Origin: Rhodohalobacter barkolensis
GTDB lineage: Bacteria; Bacteroidota; Rhodothermia; Balneolales; Balneolaceae
Direction: 5' to 3'
NCBI RefSeq assembly: GCF_002834295.1
Contig: NZ_PISP01000001.1
Location: 496,001 to 560,000, forward strand
DNA: 64,000 nt
The notes under the pieces were generated by a model. The model was given only the letters and a program-made list of their open reading frames with translations. It had not been told where the DNA came from and did not search any database. Shown one piece after another: positions 16,767 to 24,250 of this stretch; positions within the stretch are counted from its first letter, which is position 1; the number at the start of each line of letters is the position of its first letter. Both the position numbers and the translations under genes were made by a program.

Positions 16767-18014
16767 ATGAAGGAATTTTTTGCAAACTTCTTTGACAAGT
16801 ATGGTCTGTCTTTTATTATGGTCGCCAGCTACTTTGGCTCAGGCTCAATTTTTATAGCCAGTCAGGCAGGCGTTGAATACGGATATGTTCTCATTTGGGC
16901 AGTACTTGGTGCTGTTCTTCTCGGCTTTATGGCACAGGATATGAGTGCACGGCTGGGTATTTTCGGCGATACACTGATGACTTTTATCCGGAAAAAATTG
17001 GGTAAAAACGGAGCGCTTACCATTGCTCTTTTCTTATCCATCGGGTGTATTGCCTGGACATTGGCACTTACCGCTGCTGTGGGTAAGAGTGTGGAAATTT
17101 TAACTGCCGGCGCACTGCCCTGGCAGCCGCTTGCTGTAGTTACGGGTATACTTGCAATCGTAGTTGGAGTTCTTAATTACAATTACGTTGAGAAGGTTAT
17201 GACAGGAATGATGTTCCTTCTGCTTATTCTCTACATTATCGTAGCCGGAGCCAGCGGACCAGATATGATGGAAGTTGCAAAAGGATTTGTTCCTTCCATT
17301 CCGGATGTGGGAGCGATGCTTCTTGGGGCAGCTATTTTGGGAACCACAGCTCTGTGGCCCAACTTTTTTCTTGAATCCATACTTGTGAAACGAAAAGGGT
17401 GGAACAGTATAAAGCATGTGAAAATGATGCGTACAGATCTTGCCATGGGTTATACTGTAGGCGGTTTGATTACACTTGCCATTATCATTGTAGCCGCTGC
17501 CGTTCTGCGTCCTGCAGGATACACGGAACTCTCATCATTTGTAGCACCGGGCGAAGCTCTGGAAATTGTTTTAGGGCAGTGGGCTATGATCGTTTTCCTG
17601 ATTGGTGTAATTGCGGCTGCTTTCAACAGTATTGTTCCAATCATGTGGACGGTTCCATTCATGATTCTGGAAGCATTGGATATCGACCATAAAGACGGAA
17701 GCAGTAAAGCGTTTAAGCTGATCTTTGCCGGCGGAATTGGAATCGGTATGTTCTCTCCGCTTGTATCACAGATTACCGGACTGAGCGTTGTTGAAATGGT
17801 TACTCTGTTCCCGGCGTATAACGGTGTGTTTGGCCTACCAATAACAGCAGCACTACTTTTCTGGGCTGTAAATGATAGAAAGCTAATGGGAACTGAGACC
17901 AACAACTGGAAGCTAAATATAGCAAACAGTGTTTTGGTGATTTTCTCTATCTATATTGCGATTAATTCCGGAAAAGGCGTTATGCAGGCTATTTTTGGTG
18001 GAATGTTGGCGTAA
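16767..18014 (+). CDS. Divergent NRAMP-fold metal-transporter-like protein
   Basis: The 415-residue protein has about 11 membrane segments with the general NRAMP (SLC11) order: the broken first helix at residues 20-30 and the sixth helix around 190-205. The canonical metal ligands are absent. The DPGN motif of TM1 reads GSGS (24-27) and the AxxMPH motif of TM6 reads TALWPN (194-199). It therefore resembles non-canonical NRAMP relatives that move magnesium or other substrates rather than manganese or iron. A TauE-family permease gene follows after 13 bp, suggesting co-expression. The real substrate is unknown. Confidence 0.7.
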   Translation: MKEFFANFFDKYGLSFIMVASYFGSGSIFIASQAGVEYGYVLIWAVLGAVLLGFMAQDMSARLGIFGDTLMTFIRKKLGKNGALTIALFLSIGCIAWTLALTAAVGKSVEILTAGALPWQPLAVVTGILAIVVGVLNYNYVEKVMTGMMFLLLILYIIVAGASGPDMMEVAKGFVPSIPDVGAMLLGAAILGTTALWPNFFLESILVKRKGWNSIKHVKMMRTDLAMGYTVGGLITLAIIIVAAAVLRPAGYTELSSFVAPGEALEIVLGQWAMIVFLIGVIAAAFNSIVPIMWTVPFMILEALDIDHKDGSSKAFKLIFAGGIGIGMFSPLVSQITGLSVVEMVTLFPAYNGVFGLPITAALLFWAVNDRKLMGTETNNWKLNIANSVLVIFSIYIAINSGKGVMQAIFGGMLA

Positions 18015-18027
18015 TTAATCACACTTA

Positions 18028-18858
18028 ATGAATTTATTTAACACACTTCTATTTCTAGGTAATCTTTCTATGAGCCCCGAAATGGCGATCCTGATGTTTG
18101 TGATCGCCCTGATCGGGGGTTTTTGTATTACAACCATCGGACCGGGCGGAATTTTTGTAACCATTGCGCTTTTTGCTCTTTTACCTCTCGATCCGAGTAC
18201 TGTAGCCGGAACAGCAAGTGCTACATTTATTGCAACCGGGATTGTTGGAAGCCTCGGCTATCTTCGCTCCGGGCATCTTGGAACCAAAGAAGCGATGAAA
18301 GGAGCGTTTGTTCTCAGTATAGCCTCGGTGATCGGTGCATTTGTGGGATCTCAAATCAATACTCTGCTGGATGCAGCTACATTTGCCGTTCTGCTTGGGC
18401 TTTTTGTTTTCTTTACCGGACTGCTGATTCTCTATCGTCAGAAAAATAAATTGGCACCCGAAAAAAAGCTTCAGATGGATACACTTAAAGGCATGCTCTA
18501 TCTAGGGGGGGTTGGGATTGCCGTAGGGCTGCCGGGCGGACTTCTCGGAGTTGGCGGACCAGTATTGGCCGTTCCCATTTTGGTTGTTCTGGGCGTTCCA
18601 ATGCTTCTATCCGTTGCGCTGGCACAGGTACAATCTATTTTTATCTCGGGAATGGCAACAGCCGGATATATGATCCATGATGCTGTTGACTGGTGGCTGG
18701 CTCTCTTTTTAGTTGTTCCACTGCTGATTGGAACGGTAGGCGGATGGATGGCTGCCCAAAAAATTCGTGCGGCCAGACTTCAAATCTTCCTGGCGGTTGT
18801 TTTGGTTATTCTTGGCGTCTATCTGATGGCCGGCGGAGCCACACCCGGTGGGGCCTAA
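18028..18858 (+). CDS. TauE/SafE-family (DUF81) membrane permease
   Basis: The 276-residue protein has about eight membrane segments in two halves. The first half has CITTIGPGGIFVTIA and the second GLPGGLLGVGGPVLAVP, the duplicated Pro/Gly-rich loops of the TauE/SafE/YfcA family. The family moves sulfonates, sulfite and other organic anions, and its direction and substrate vary. A second possible start is the ATG at 18070 (MSPEMAIL). It follows the NRAMP-like gene by 13 bp and is followed by a strong bidirectional hairpin. Pairing with a divergent metal transporter is unusual. Confidence 0.8.
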   Translation: MNLFNTLLFLGNLSMSPEMAILMFVIALIGGFCITTIGPGGIFVTIALFALLPLDPSTVAGTASATFIATGIVGSLGYLRSGHLGTKEAMKGAFVLSIASVIGAFVGSQINTLLDAATFAVLLGLFVFFTGLLILYRQKNKLAPEKKLQMDTLKGMLYLGGVGIAVGLPGGLLGVGGPVLAVPILVVLGVPMLLSVALAQVQSIFISGMATAGYMIHDAVDWWLALFLVVPLLIGTVGGWMAAQKIRAARLQIFLAVVLVILGVYLMAGGATPGGA

Positions 18859-18867
18859 GATATTAAT

Positions 18868-18896
18868 CCGTCAGACCGCCTTGAGCGGTCTGACGG
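18868..18896. terminator. Bidirectional hairpin terminator between convergent genes
   Basis: CCGTCAGACCGC, a 5-base loop and GCGGTCTGACGG form a perfect 12-bp stem. It lies between the TauE-type gene ending at 18858 (+) and the lipoprotein gene ending at 18913 (-). The same core stem (GTCAGACCGC) recurs at 61588-61617, also between convergent genes. There is no long T-run, so termination efficiency is inferred. Confidence 0.75.
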
Positions 18897-18912
18897 GCGT
18901 TACGCTTCTCCC

Positions 18913-19476
18913 TTAATTACAGCTCACATTTGGATTAAAAGGTGTGAAGATTCCGTTCGGATTATCTTTGTAGAGCCAAACGTGAAGGCTGTAGTGATCA
19001 ACAGGGACAGGAGTGCCGCCAACGTCGAGGGGATAGTCGCCAAAATGCGGATGATCCTGACCTATATCAATTACGATATATTCCACTGCTACGAGTTTCA
19101 TGTTACCATTCTTGTCGGCTTCATAAACAACAGCCTCCGGCTGAAGCGGATCAAATACAGGATCAACCCAATCTTCATTCAACCAGTGATAGCCCATACC
19201 GCCACTTTCGGATGAGATACATTCTTCCAAGTTGACATAACCCGCTTTAGTTGCTTGTGTTGTCGAATTAAATCTAGATGTAGCCTGTTTAACCGCTTTC
19301 AAAACGGTTGCATCACCTTCCGAATATTTCATATCAGGCAGTTCGGCTCCCTTTTCAAGTATTGTAGTCGGTTGAAGATCTTGCCCGTGATCTATAAGTG
19401 ATGTATCACTGCAACCAGCCAATAAAAGTATGCATGTCGAAATAGTACAGATTGAAAAACATCGCTGGAATCCCAT
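18913..19476 (-). CDS. Lipoprotein of unknown function
   Basis: The 187-residue protein has a type II signal peptide with lipobox LLAGC (Cys at about residue 22), so it is predicted to be membrane-anchored by lipid. The mature part contains AGYVNLEECISSESGGMGYHW, then DPVFDPLQPEAVVYE, LVAVEYIVID and a His-rich end (DHYSLHVWLYKDNP). Similar soluble secreted proteins of unknown function exist in Bacteroidota; I cannot name a family. The His/Cys content could mean metal binding. A good AGGAGGG ribosome site precedes the start. Confidence 0.75.
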   Translation of the reverse strand: MGFQRCFSICTISTCILLLAGCSDTSLIDHGQDLQPTTILEKGAELPDMKYSEGDATVLKAVKQATSRFNSTTQATKAGYVNLEECISSESGGMGYHWLNEDWVDPVFDPLQPEAVVYEADKNGNMKLVAVEYIVIDIGQDHPHFGDYPLDVGGTPVPVDHYSLHVWLYKDNPNGIFTPFNPNVSCN

Positions 19477-19805
19477 AATTCCCTCCTTTATTAATTATTA
19501 AGAAATGACCTGATTTTACACCGGATTGCTAATCAATGCGAGTGTTAATCAGATTAGAGGAGAATATGAGCGTAGAGAGGGATGAACACCATACAAAAAA
19601 GGATGATAAACATGTAAGAATGTCTCAATACCAAACCACTAAAGTATTCAAGAGAGGTTCTGTGATTGTGATCAGATTCACGTTGGGTTGATTTTTTACT
19701 TTATATGAATGAAACTGAAGTCGGTATGTACAGTTCTCCTCTTGAAAAAAAGCTTTATTAAAAGTGGGAGAATACTATTTACTTCACAAAGTCCTATTTA
19801 ATGGT
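19477..19805. other. Interval between two minus-strand genes
   Basis: No gene of normal size is present. The interval contains one small plus-strand reading frame with a good ribosome site (19566-19691, listed separately), and on the minus strand the region immediately downstream of the 19807-20160 gene. No attC-like structure follows that gene apart from the GCATAAC at its stop. Confidence 0.4.
19566..19691 (+). CDS. Possible small protein, 41 residues
   Basis: An ATG preceded by AGAGGAGAAT opens a 41-codon frame rich in Lys, Asp and His, ending in VIVIRFTLG and then TGA followed by a T-rich stretch. Apart from the good ribosome-site spacing there is no evidence that it is translated. It has no recognisable domain and lies in an accessory patch. 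Treat as tentative. Confidence 0.25.
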   Translation: MSVERDEHHTKKDDKHVRMSQYQTTKVFKRGSVIVIRFTLG

Positions 19806-19815
19806 GTTATGCAAC
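19806..19815. repeat. Left arm of a 10-bp inverted repeat framing the 19807-20160 gene
   Basis: GTTATGCAAC here is the exact reverse complement of GTTGCATAAC at 20185-20194. On the minus strand this arm contains the stop codon of the enclosed gene. The GTTATGC/GCATAAC core resembles the recombination half-sites of integron cassettes. Confidence 0.5.
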
Positions 19816-20160
19816 GATCTTTTTATACCCTTTTCTTTCTTTCATACCCGCGTAAAGTTGAATACCACCACCGAAAAGTATTACGTAGGTCACAATTGCT
19901 CCTGGATTGAATAAAAGCGAAAGTACACCAATAACAGTAAAAAATGCTCCAGATCTAACATTGATCTTAATCATTTTAATTTTTCTTTGAACATTTTCCA
20001 CCATATTTCCAGCTGCAAGTCTTGAAAGCCCTTCGTCTTCCATTAGTTTTTTATTTACCTGTAAGGATGTTTTACCGTTATGTAATTCAGTAGCAATCAG
20101 ATCAAAATTTTTTGGCTTGCCTGCTGAATAATCGCCAATAAGATTTTGTAGAAAACTCAT
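19807..20160 (-). CDS. Small two-TM protein in a cassette-like unit, unknown function
   Basis: The 117-residue protein has a soluble N-terminal half (with RLAAGNMVENVQRKIK, possibly helical) and two hydrophobic segments at about 70-107, ending in a basic tail (KERKGYKKIVA). No family recognised. The gene is exactly framed by a 10-bp inverted repeat (19806-19815 and 20185-20194), and its stop lies within the repeat, as is seen for genes in integron cassettes. No ribosome site is obvious. Confidence 0.65.
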   Translation of the reverse strand: MSFLQNLIGDYSAGKPKNFDLIATELHNGKTSLQVNKKLMEDEGLSRLAAGNMVENVQRKIKMIKINVRSGAFFTVIGVLSLLFNPGAIVTYVILFGGGIQLYAGMKERKGYKKIVA

Positions 20161-20184
20161 TTGAAATTCAATTTTAGGATTTTA

Positions 20185-20219
20185 GTTGCATAACGGTTTG
20201 GTAAATAAGCGGCGCCGTT
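20185..20219 (-). other. attC-like right half-site
   Basis: Read on the minus strand this is a GGCGCCGCTTATTTACC AAACC segment ending in GTTATGCAAC. That resembles the 3' half (L' and R' boxes, with the GTTRRRY-type core) of an integron attC. A matching left half was not found next to it, so it would be a partial or decayed site. It lies just upstream of the 19807-20160 gene. Confidence 0.35.
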
Positions 20220-20355
20220 GTCAATTTATTTGGTAAATGTTGATTCCCTAATCTATCAGATTCCATCGAAAAAGCAAGGCGGTGACCGGTTGATTTGTTG
20301 GTTAAGAACCTGACTGATCTATTGCTTGTTTATGTCAATTTCGACATATTTAGTC

Positions 20356-20751
20356 ATGTCTGAAAATGATAAACCATTAGTATGGATTCAAGGCGAAGTG
20401 AAAACACCGCCTTTTTCTGTTGATGCCAGATTAAAAGCCGGTTTTCTACTCAGAAGACTACAAAAAGGCGAACTGCTAGATTTGCCCGATTCCAGGCCGA
20501 TGCCATCGATTGGTAATAGCTGCCACGAAATTCGCATAAATGACCAAAACAAAACTTGGAGAATCATCTATTTCCTCGATGAAGATGCCATAGTGATTCT
20601 GGTTTTTTTTTGCGAAGAAAACTCAAAAAACACCGCAGAAAGTAATCGATGTATGCAAAAAGCGGTTAGCACGTTACAAAAAGTACTAAGAGACAATTAT
20701 TCATGGAAAAGAAAAAACAAAAAAAACTGGAAGAAAAAGGATATCGGGTAG
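20356..20751 (+). CDS. RelE/HigB-type toxin (phage Gp49-like)
   Basis: The 131-residue protein matches the RelE/ParE-superfamily Gp49-like toxins: KPLVWIQGEVKTPPFS, then FLLRRLQKGELL, SRPMPSIG, CHEIRIND, TWRIIYFLDEDAIVIL. Such toxins usually cleave mRNA at the ribosome and are neutralised by the neighbouring antitoxin. The chosen ATG gives the family's usual N terminus; upstream TTG and ATG codons (20326, 20332) would only add about ten residues. The C-terminal tail is strongly basic (WKRKNKKNWKKK), and it overlaps the antitoxin gene by 49 bp in another frame. Toxin-first order is typical of HigBA-like pairs. Confidence 0.85.
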   Translation: MSENDKPLVWIQGEVKTPPFSVDARLKAGFLLRRLQKGELLDLPDSRPMPSIGNSCHEIRINDQNKTWRIIYFLDEDAIVILVFFCEENSKNTAESNRCMQKAVSTLQKVLRDNYSWKRKNKKNWKKKDIG

Positions 20752-21029
20752 GCTCTGCGGCTGATTTCTTAGAACTGACGCCTGAAGAAGAAGCGTACAT
20801 CGATATTCGACTAGACATTAGCAATCTGGTAAAAACTCAACGTGCAAAAAGAGGATGGACACAAGAACAGCTTGCCCGGGCAATCGGCTCAAGCCAGTCA
20901 CGCATTGCTAAGCTTGAGGGCGGCGATCCCGGGATATCGTTGGATTTGATGATCAAAGCACTTCTTCGACTTGGAACATCAAAAAAACAGATAGGAAAAC
21001 TATTGGAAGGAGAGTTAGAGCTAGCCTGA
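20703..21029 (+). CDS. XRE-family HTH antitoxin (HigA-like)
   Basis: The 108-residue protein carries LELTPEEEAYIDIRLDIS, followed by an XRE helix-turn-helix (RGWTQEQLARAIGSSQSRIAKLEGG) and the ending ISLDLMIKALLRLG. It is the expected antitoxin partner of the toxin at 20356-20751. It should bind and neutralise the toxin and probably represses the shared promoter. The first 15 residues are basic because they overlap the toxin's tail. Confidence 0.87.
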   Translation: MEKKKQKKLEEKGYRVGSAADFLELTPEEEAYIDIRLDISNLVKTQRAKRGWTQEQLARAIGSSQSRIAKLEGGDPGISLDLMIKALLRLGTSKKQIGKLLEGELELA

Positions 21030-21042
21030 TAGAGCAGGGTAC

Positions 21043-21135
21043 TTAATGCCCTTGCGTTTAAGCGGCAAGCCGATATGTTAAAATTTAGGCCCCGAAATCT
21101 AAATGAGTCAGCTTGAAACGCCTTGCTATTTTACC
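21043..21135 (-). other. attC-like (59-base-element) structure
   Basis: Read on the minus strand, a left segment AGCAAGGCGTTTCAAGC and a right segment TTGCCGCTTAAACGCAAGGGCATTA form an imperfect inverted repeat. Its core, GCGTTTCAAGC against GCTTAAACGC (21111-21121 and 21054-21063), pairs over 10 bp with one extra base in the left arm, the hallmark of attC asymmetry. The wording resembles Vibrio VCR-type sites. The outer core boxes are degenerate (AGC for AAC, ATT for GTT). It lies directly after the stop of the lipoprotein gene at 21152-21688, as in a cassette. Confidence 0.4.
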
Positions 21136-21151
21136 AGCTATGTAGGGTGAG

Positions 21152-21688
21152 TTACTCTTTTATGATTGCTCGAAATTCCCCAGAAATATTTGATTCGTAA
21201 TTTGAACTATTTACTGCAATAAGCTCAAAACTTCCCACCAATAATTCGTCTGATTTTTCATCAATTTTAATAATACCAGATTTAATATCGTGGGCGTCAA
21301 GTGTGTTTGGCTGAATGAATAAATTTTGGAAGAAAGTTGTTCCTAATTCCAATTCATTTATGTCAGTTTTCCAAAGTGAATTTAAAGATAACCCGATATT
21401 AATGGTGTATTCAGTTATTTCTCCATTAAACTCTCTTGTATTTGTAATCTCTCCCGTTTTAAGAGTTAAGAATAAAACTGAATCTTCTAAAACATATTGA
21501 ACTCCATCTCTTGTAGGAACGGCAATTTCAAAAAGCGCATCACCATCAAAATTATTTCCATCTTCAACTTTTGCAGTAAATTTCCCGTCCATAAGTTCGT
21601 CAATATCCGAACTTGTTGAACTTGCACAGCTAGTTAAAAATATTGTACTAACTATCAAGAGAGGACTTAAAAGAGTTAATAGTTTCAT
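21152..21688 (-). CDS. Lipoprotein, beta-rich, unknown function
   Basis: The 178-residue protein has a type II signal peptide with lipobox LTSC (Cys21). The mature part consists of alternating strands and ends with VGSFELIAV and SGEFRAII, similar in layout to the lipoprotein encoded at 23595-24155 (KGTFSFTA and NGEFEA). Both look like small secreted beta-sandwich proteins common in Bacteroidota. On the minus strand the start codon lies within CGTTATGAAAC, which fits an attC core at a cassette boundary, and an attC-like element follows the stop. Function unknown. Confidence 0.7.
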   Translation of the reverse strand: MKLLTLLSPLLIVSTIFLTSCASSTSSDIDELMDGKFTAKVEDGNNFDGDALFEIAVPTRDGVQYVLEDSVLFLTLKTGEITNTREFNGEITEYTINIGLSLNSLWKTDINELELGTTFFQNLFIQPNTLDAHDIKSGIIKIDEKSDELLVGSFELIAVNSSNYESNISGEFRAIIKE

Positions 21689-22132
21689 AACGAAATGAGT
21701 TAATTGTTATGGATGAGTAATACTATTAATAATCTAGTAAAAATCAGGAAAAATAATATCTATTTATTCACCTTATACTTAGGGCTTAAATCAGTTAAAT
21801 AATAGTTTAATGCATTAAATAAGACAATTAGAGATACTGCAGAGTTAAATAAACTTCTCTCAGGTTATATAAAAAAGTCAAACAATAGGGTGAAATAAAA
21901 TATACTCAAGGAATGGGAAGCATCAGTCTCTAAGCTGAATAGATACCCCGAATCGAATCTTCATAAATAAAATGGTTTTTAAATAAGAAAGAAGATTCAC
22001 AACATGGTGACCATTGTGATAACCTTTGCGTTCATTGTGGTATAAAGAACCAGGGGTGATTAGTTAACGTAGCATCAAGATATCCGAATGATGAACCGCA
22101 TAGCGGAAACCGAATACCGTATACCGTAAACC
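21689..22132. other. Gene-free, AT-rich interval
   Basis: No supported coding frame on either strand. Near the right end is a short internally repetitive sequence, CCGAATACCGTATACCGTAAACC, just after the end of the argD-type gene on the other strand. I could not identify a terminator stem. Nothing else recognised. Confidence 0.4.
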
Positions 22133-23368
22133 TTACTTCTCCACTTCCTTAATCGACTCCACCAGCACGTCAATCACCCGGTCAATTTCCTCTTTTGTAA
22201 TGATGAGGGGAGGGACTATTCGAATGACCACTTCGGAAGCACAGTTGGAGAGAACACCGCGCTTTAACATCTCGTCAACAACCTCTCGACCCGGGAAGTT
22301 AAGCTCTACTCCGATCATCAGTCCGAGTCCGCGTACCTCTTTGATGGCATTCCAGTTTTGGGAGAGATCCTTCAGTCGCTGCATCATATAATCACCCCGG
22401 ACACGGGCTTTCTCACAAATCTCTTCATCCTCAATGGTTTTCAGAGTTTCAAGCGCAGCTGCACATGCCAGTGGATTCCCACCGTAGGTCGTACCATGAT
22501 TGCCCGGGGAAAATGCCTTGGCAAACTGCTCTTTAGCAATAACGGCTCCAATGGGGAAACCTGAACCAAGCGCCTTGGCTGATGCAATGATATCGGGTTC
22601 AATGCCATAGTGCTGAAATGCAAACATTTTTCCGGTTCGGGCGATGCCGGTTTGAACTTCGTCCAGAATGAGAGGAATGTCATTTTTATCGCAAAGATCT
22701 CTTGCTGTTTCCAGAAACTCCTTTGTAACCGGAGTTATTCCGCCTTCACCCTGAATCGGTTCGAGAATAATTCCTACGATATGTTCATCAACCGCATTTT
22801 TCAGAGCTTTTACATCGTTAAACGGAATTCGTGTGAAACCGGATGGGAGAGGGTCATAACCTTCGCGATATTTATCCTTGCCCATGGTGATGGTTGCAAG
22901 CGTGCGTCCATGAAATGCCTGTTCCATCGAAAGTACCGTTCCGGTTTTTCCTTTCAAATAGGAGTAGCGGCGGGCCAGTTTAATAGCACCCTCAACGGCT
23001 TCTGCACCGCTATTGCAGAAAAACGCCCGATCCATTCCGGATACTTTAACCAGCTTTTCAGCCAGATCACTCTGCGGCTCGTTGTAGTAGAAATTGGAGG
23101 TGTGCATCAACCTGGCAGACTGCTTCTGAATCGCTTTGACGATGCGCGGATGACAGTGACCGAGGCTGTTAACCGCAATCCCGGCCAGGGCATCGATATA
23201 TTCATTCCGTTCATCATCCCAAACTTTAGCCCCTTTTCCTTTTACCAAGGTAATGGGATATCGGTTGTAGAGATTGAAGTGATATTTGTCTGCCTTCTTT
23301 TTAGCAGGCTGTTTGCCTATGAGAGACTTGACAGTTTTAAGCACTTTTCCGGTGATATTGGCAGACAT
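22133..23368 (-). CDS. argD: Class III aminotransferase, acetylornithine/ornithine type (ArgD-like)
   Basis: The 411-residue protein is a fold-type I PLP enzyme. Visible landmarks are DALAGIAVNSLGHCHP (60-74), FFCNSGAEAVEGAIKLAR (PLP-phosphate loop, 117-134), LILDEVQTGIARTGK (Asp236) and the Schiff-base Lys265 in SAKALGSGFPIGA. The N-terminal YHFNLYNRYPITLVKGKGAKVW is typical of acetylornithine aminotransferases. Predicted role: transamination of N-acetylornithine in arginine synthesis, though related omega-aminotransferases cannot be excluded because no other arg genes are adjacent. An in-frame TTG at 23374 lies two codons upstream; the ATG is preferred. About 28 extra residues precede the usual start. 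Confidence 0.82.
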   Translation of the reverse strand: MSANITGKVLKTVKSLIGKQPAKKKADKYHFNLYNRYPITLVKGKGAKVWDDERNEYIDALAGIAVNSLGHCHPRIVKAIQKQSARLMHTSNFYYNEPQSDLAEKLVKVSGMDRAFFCNSGAEAVEGAIKLARRYSYLKGKTGTVLSMEQAFHGRTLATITMGKDKYREGYDPLPSGFTRIPFNDVKALKNAVDEHIVGIILEPIQGEGGITPVTKEFLETARDLCDKNDIPLILDEVQTGIARTGKMFAFQHYGIEPDIIASAKALGSGFPIGAVIAKEQFAKAFSPGNHGTTYGGNPLACAAALETLKTIEDEEICEKARVRGDYMMQRLKDLSQNWNAIKEVRGLGLMIGVELNFPGREVVDEMLKRGVLSNCASEVVIRIVPPLIITKEEIDRVIDVLVESIKEVEK

Positions 23369-23594
23369 AATCAATTTTTCTTGTCGTTGATGGATCGTTT
23401 CCTGAAATGTATAAAAGAGGTGTTTGAATCGCTAAAACAAACAGGAAAACTTTATGGCAAGTTCAATAAAGTGTAGCGGTATTTTATAGCCTGAATCAAT
23501 ATCTGGATCGCAGTTACTTAAAATAATTGCAGGAAATGAGAGTCTTTGATTTTATTCTGCGCTATTGCAGGTATACACATAATCTTAAATTAAA

Positions 23595-24155
23595 ATGATC
23601 TGCAGAATAATGAGAAGAATAACATATTTAATTGCAATAACATGGATTGCCGGACTACTGACTCTGAGCTGTTCTGAATCGTCGGTTGGAAATGATGATT
23701 TGGGCCTTGGAAATGCAACTTTTAGCGTATCGGGAGATGTTGAGGGCAGCAAATCAGGAATGGCTGATTTTAGCGGTTTTAACATGAACAATTTGTATTC
23801 CTGGGATATCTCCATCCACGATTTTGATCCGCAAACCTTTTCATTGCAGTTTATGATCGTTTCAGATAGTGAAATTGAACAGCCCTCAACAGGAACATAC
23901 AGCATCGGAAACGAACCGGACTCTGATTTTACAGCCAGTTTCACCGATACCGAAGATGGGTTTGACAATTCCGTAGAGTATAGCACACTATTTGGAGAGT
24001 ATTCAGGAACATTGACGATTACAGAGTCGGGCAGCGATGTTATAAAGGGAACGTTTAGTTTTACAGCCGGTGAGGAGAACTTTGACCCGGAAGTGCCTAA
24101 CCGTGAAGTTTCTGTGACAAATGGTGAATTTGAAGCCCGTCCCAGAATGCAGTAA
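23595..24155 (+). CDS. Small lipoprotein, unknown function
   Basis: The 186-residue protein has a type II signal peptide with lipobox LTLSC and a mature beta-rich domain containing DWSIHDF-like strands, a TGTYSIG turn and KGTFSFTA. The end, VSVTNGEFEARPR, is characteristic of a Bacteroidota lipoprotein fold of unknown role (DUF6252-like by impression). An internal ATG at 23610 (MRRITYL) is an equally good start. It is divergent from argD and convergent with tex, with a hairpin in between. Confidence 0.65.
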   Translation: MICRIMRRITYLIAITWIAGLLTLSCSESSVGNDDLGLGNATFSVSGDVEGSKSGMADFSGFNMNNLYSWDISIHDFDPQTFSLQFMIVSDSEIEQPSTGTYSIGNEPDSDFTASFTDTEDGFDNSVEYSTLFGEYSGTLTITESGSDVIKGTFSFTAGEENFDPEVPNREVSVTNGEFEARPRMQ

Positions 24156-24160
24156 ATCCA

Positions 24161-24201
24161 TTCAGGTACGGACTTGGAGTTGAAAACCGTCTGTACCTGA
24201 A
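24161..24201. terminator. Bidirectional hairpin terminator between lipoprotein gene and tex
   Basis: TTCAGGTACGGAC and GTCTGTACCTGAA pair over 13 bp (one G-T), separated by a 15-base loop. On the plus strand ATTTTC follows, and on the minus strand a short T-run follows. It lies between genes ending at 24155 (+) and 24251 (-), so it likely terminates both. Confidence 0.7.
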
Positions 24202-24250
24202 ATTTTCAAAAAAATATGTAAGCCAAGCAGCAACTCTGTGGTTTTTTGAA

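Noticed and set aside
22100-22132. CCGAATACCGTATACCGTAAACC as a CRISPR-like or operator element
   Set aside because: Only one short internally repetitive copy, with no spacer pattern and no nearby regulated gene.
22610-23476. 288-residue plus-strand open frame opposite the argD-type gene
   Set aside because: Antisense to a complete conserved aminotransferase; composition is untypical and no start signal is visible.
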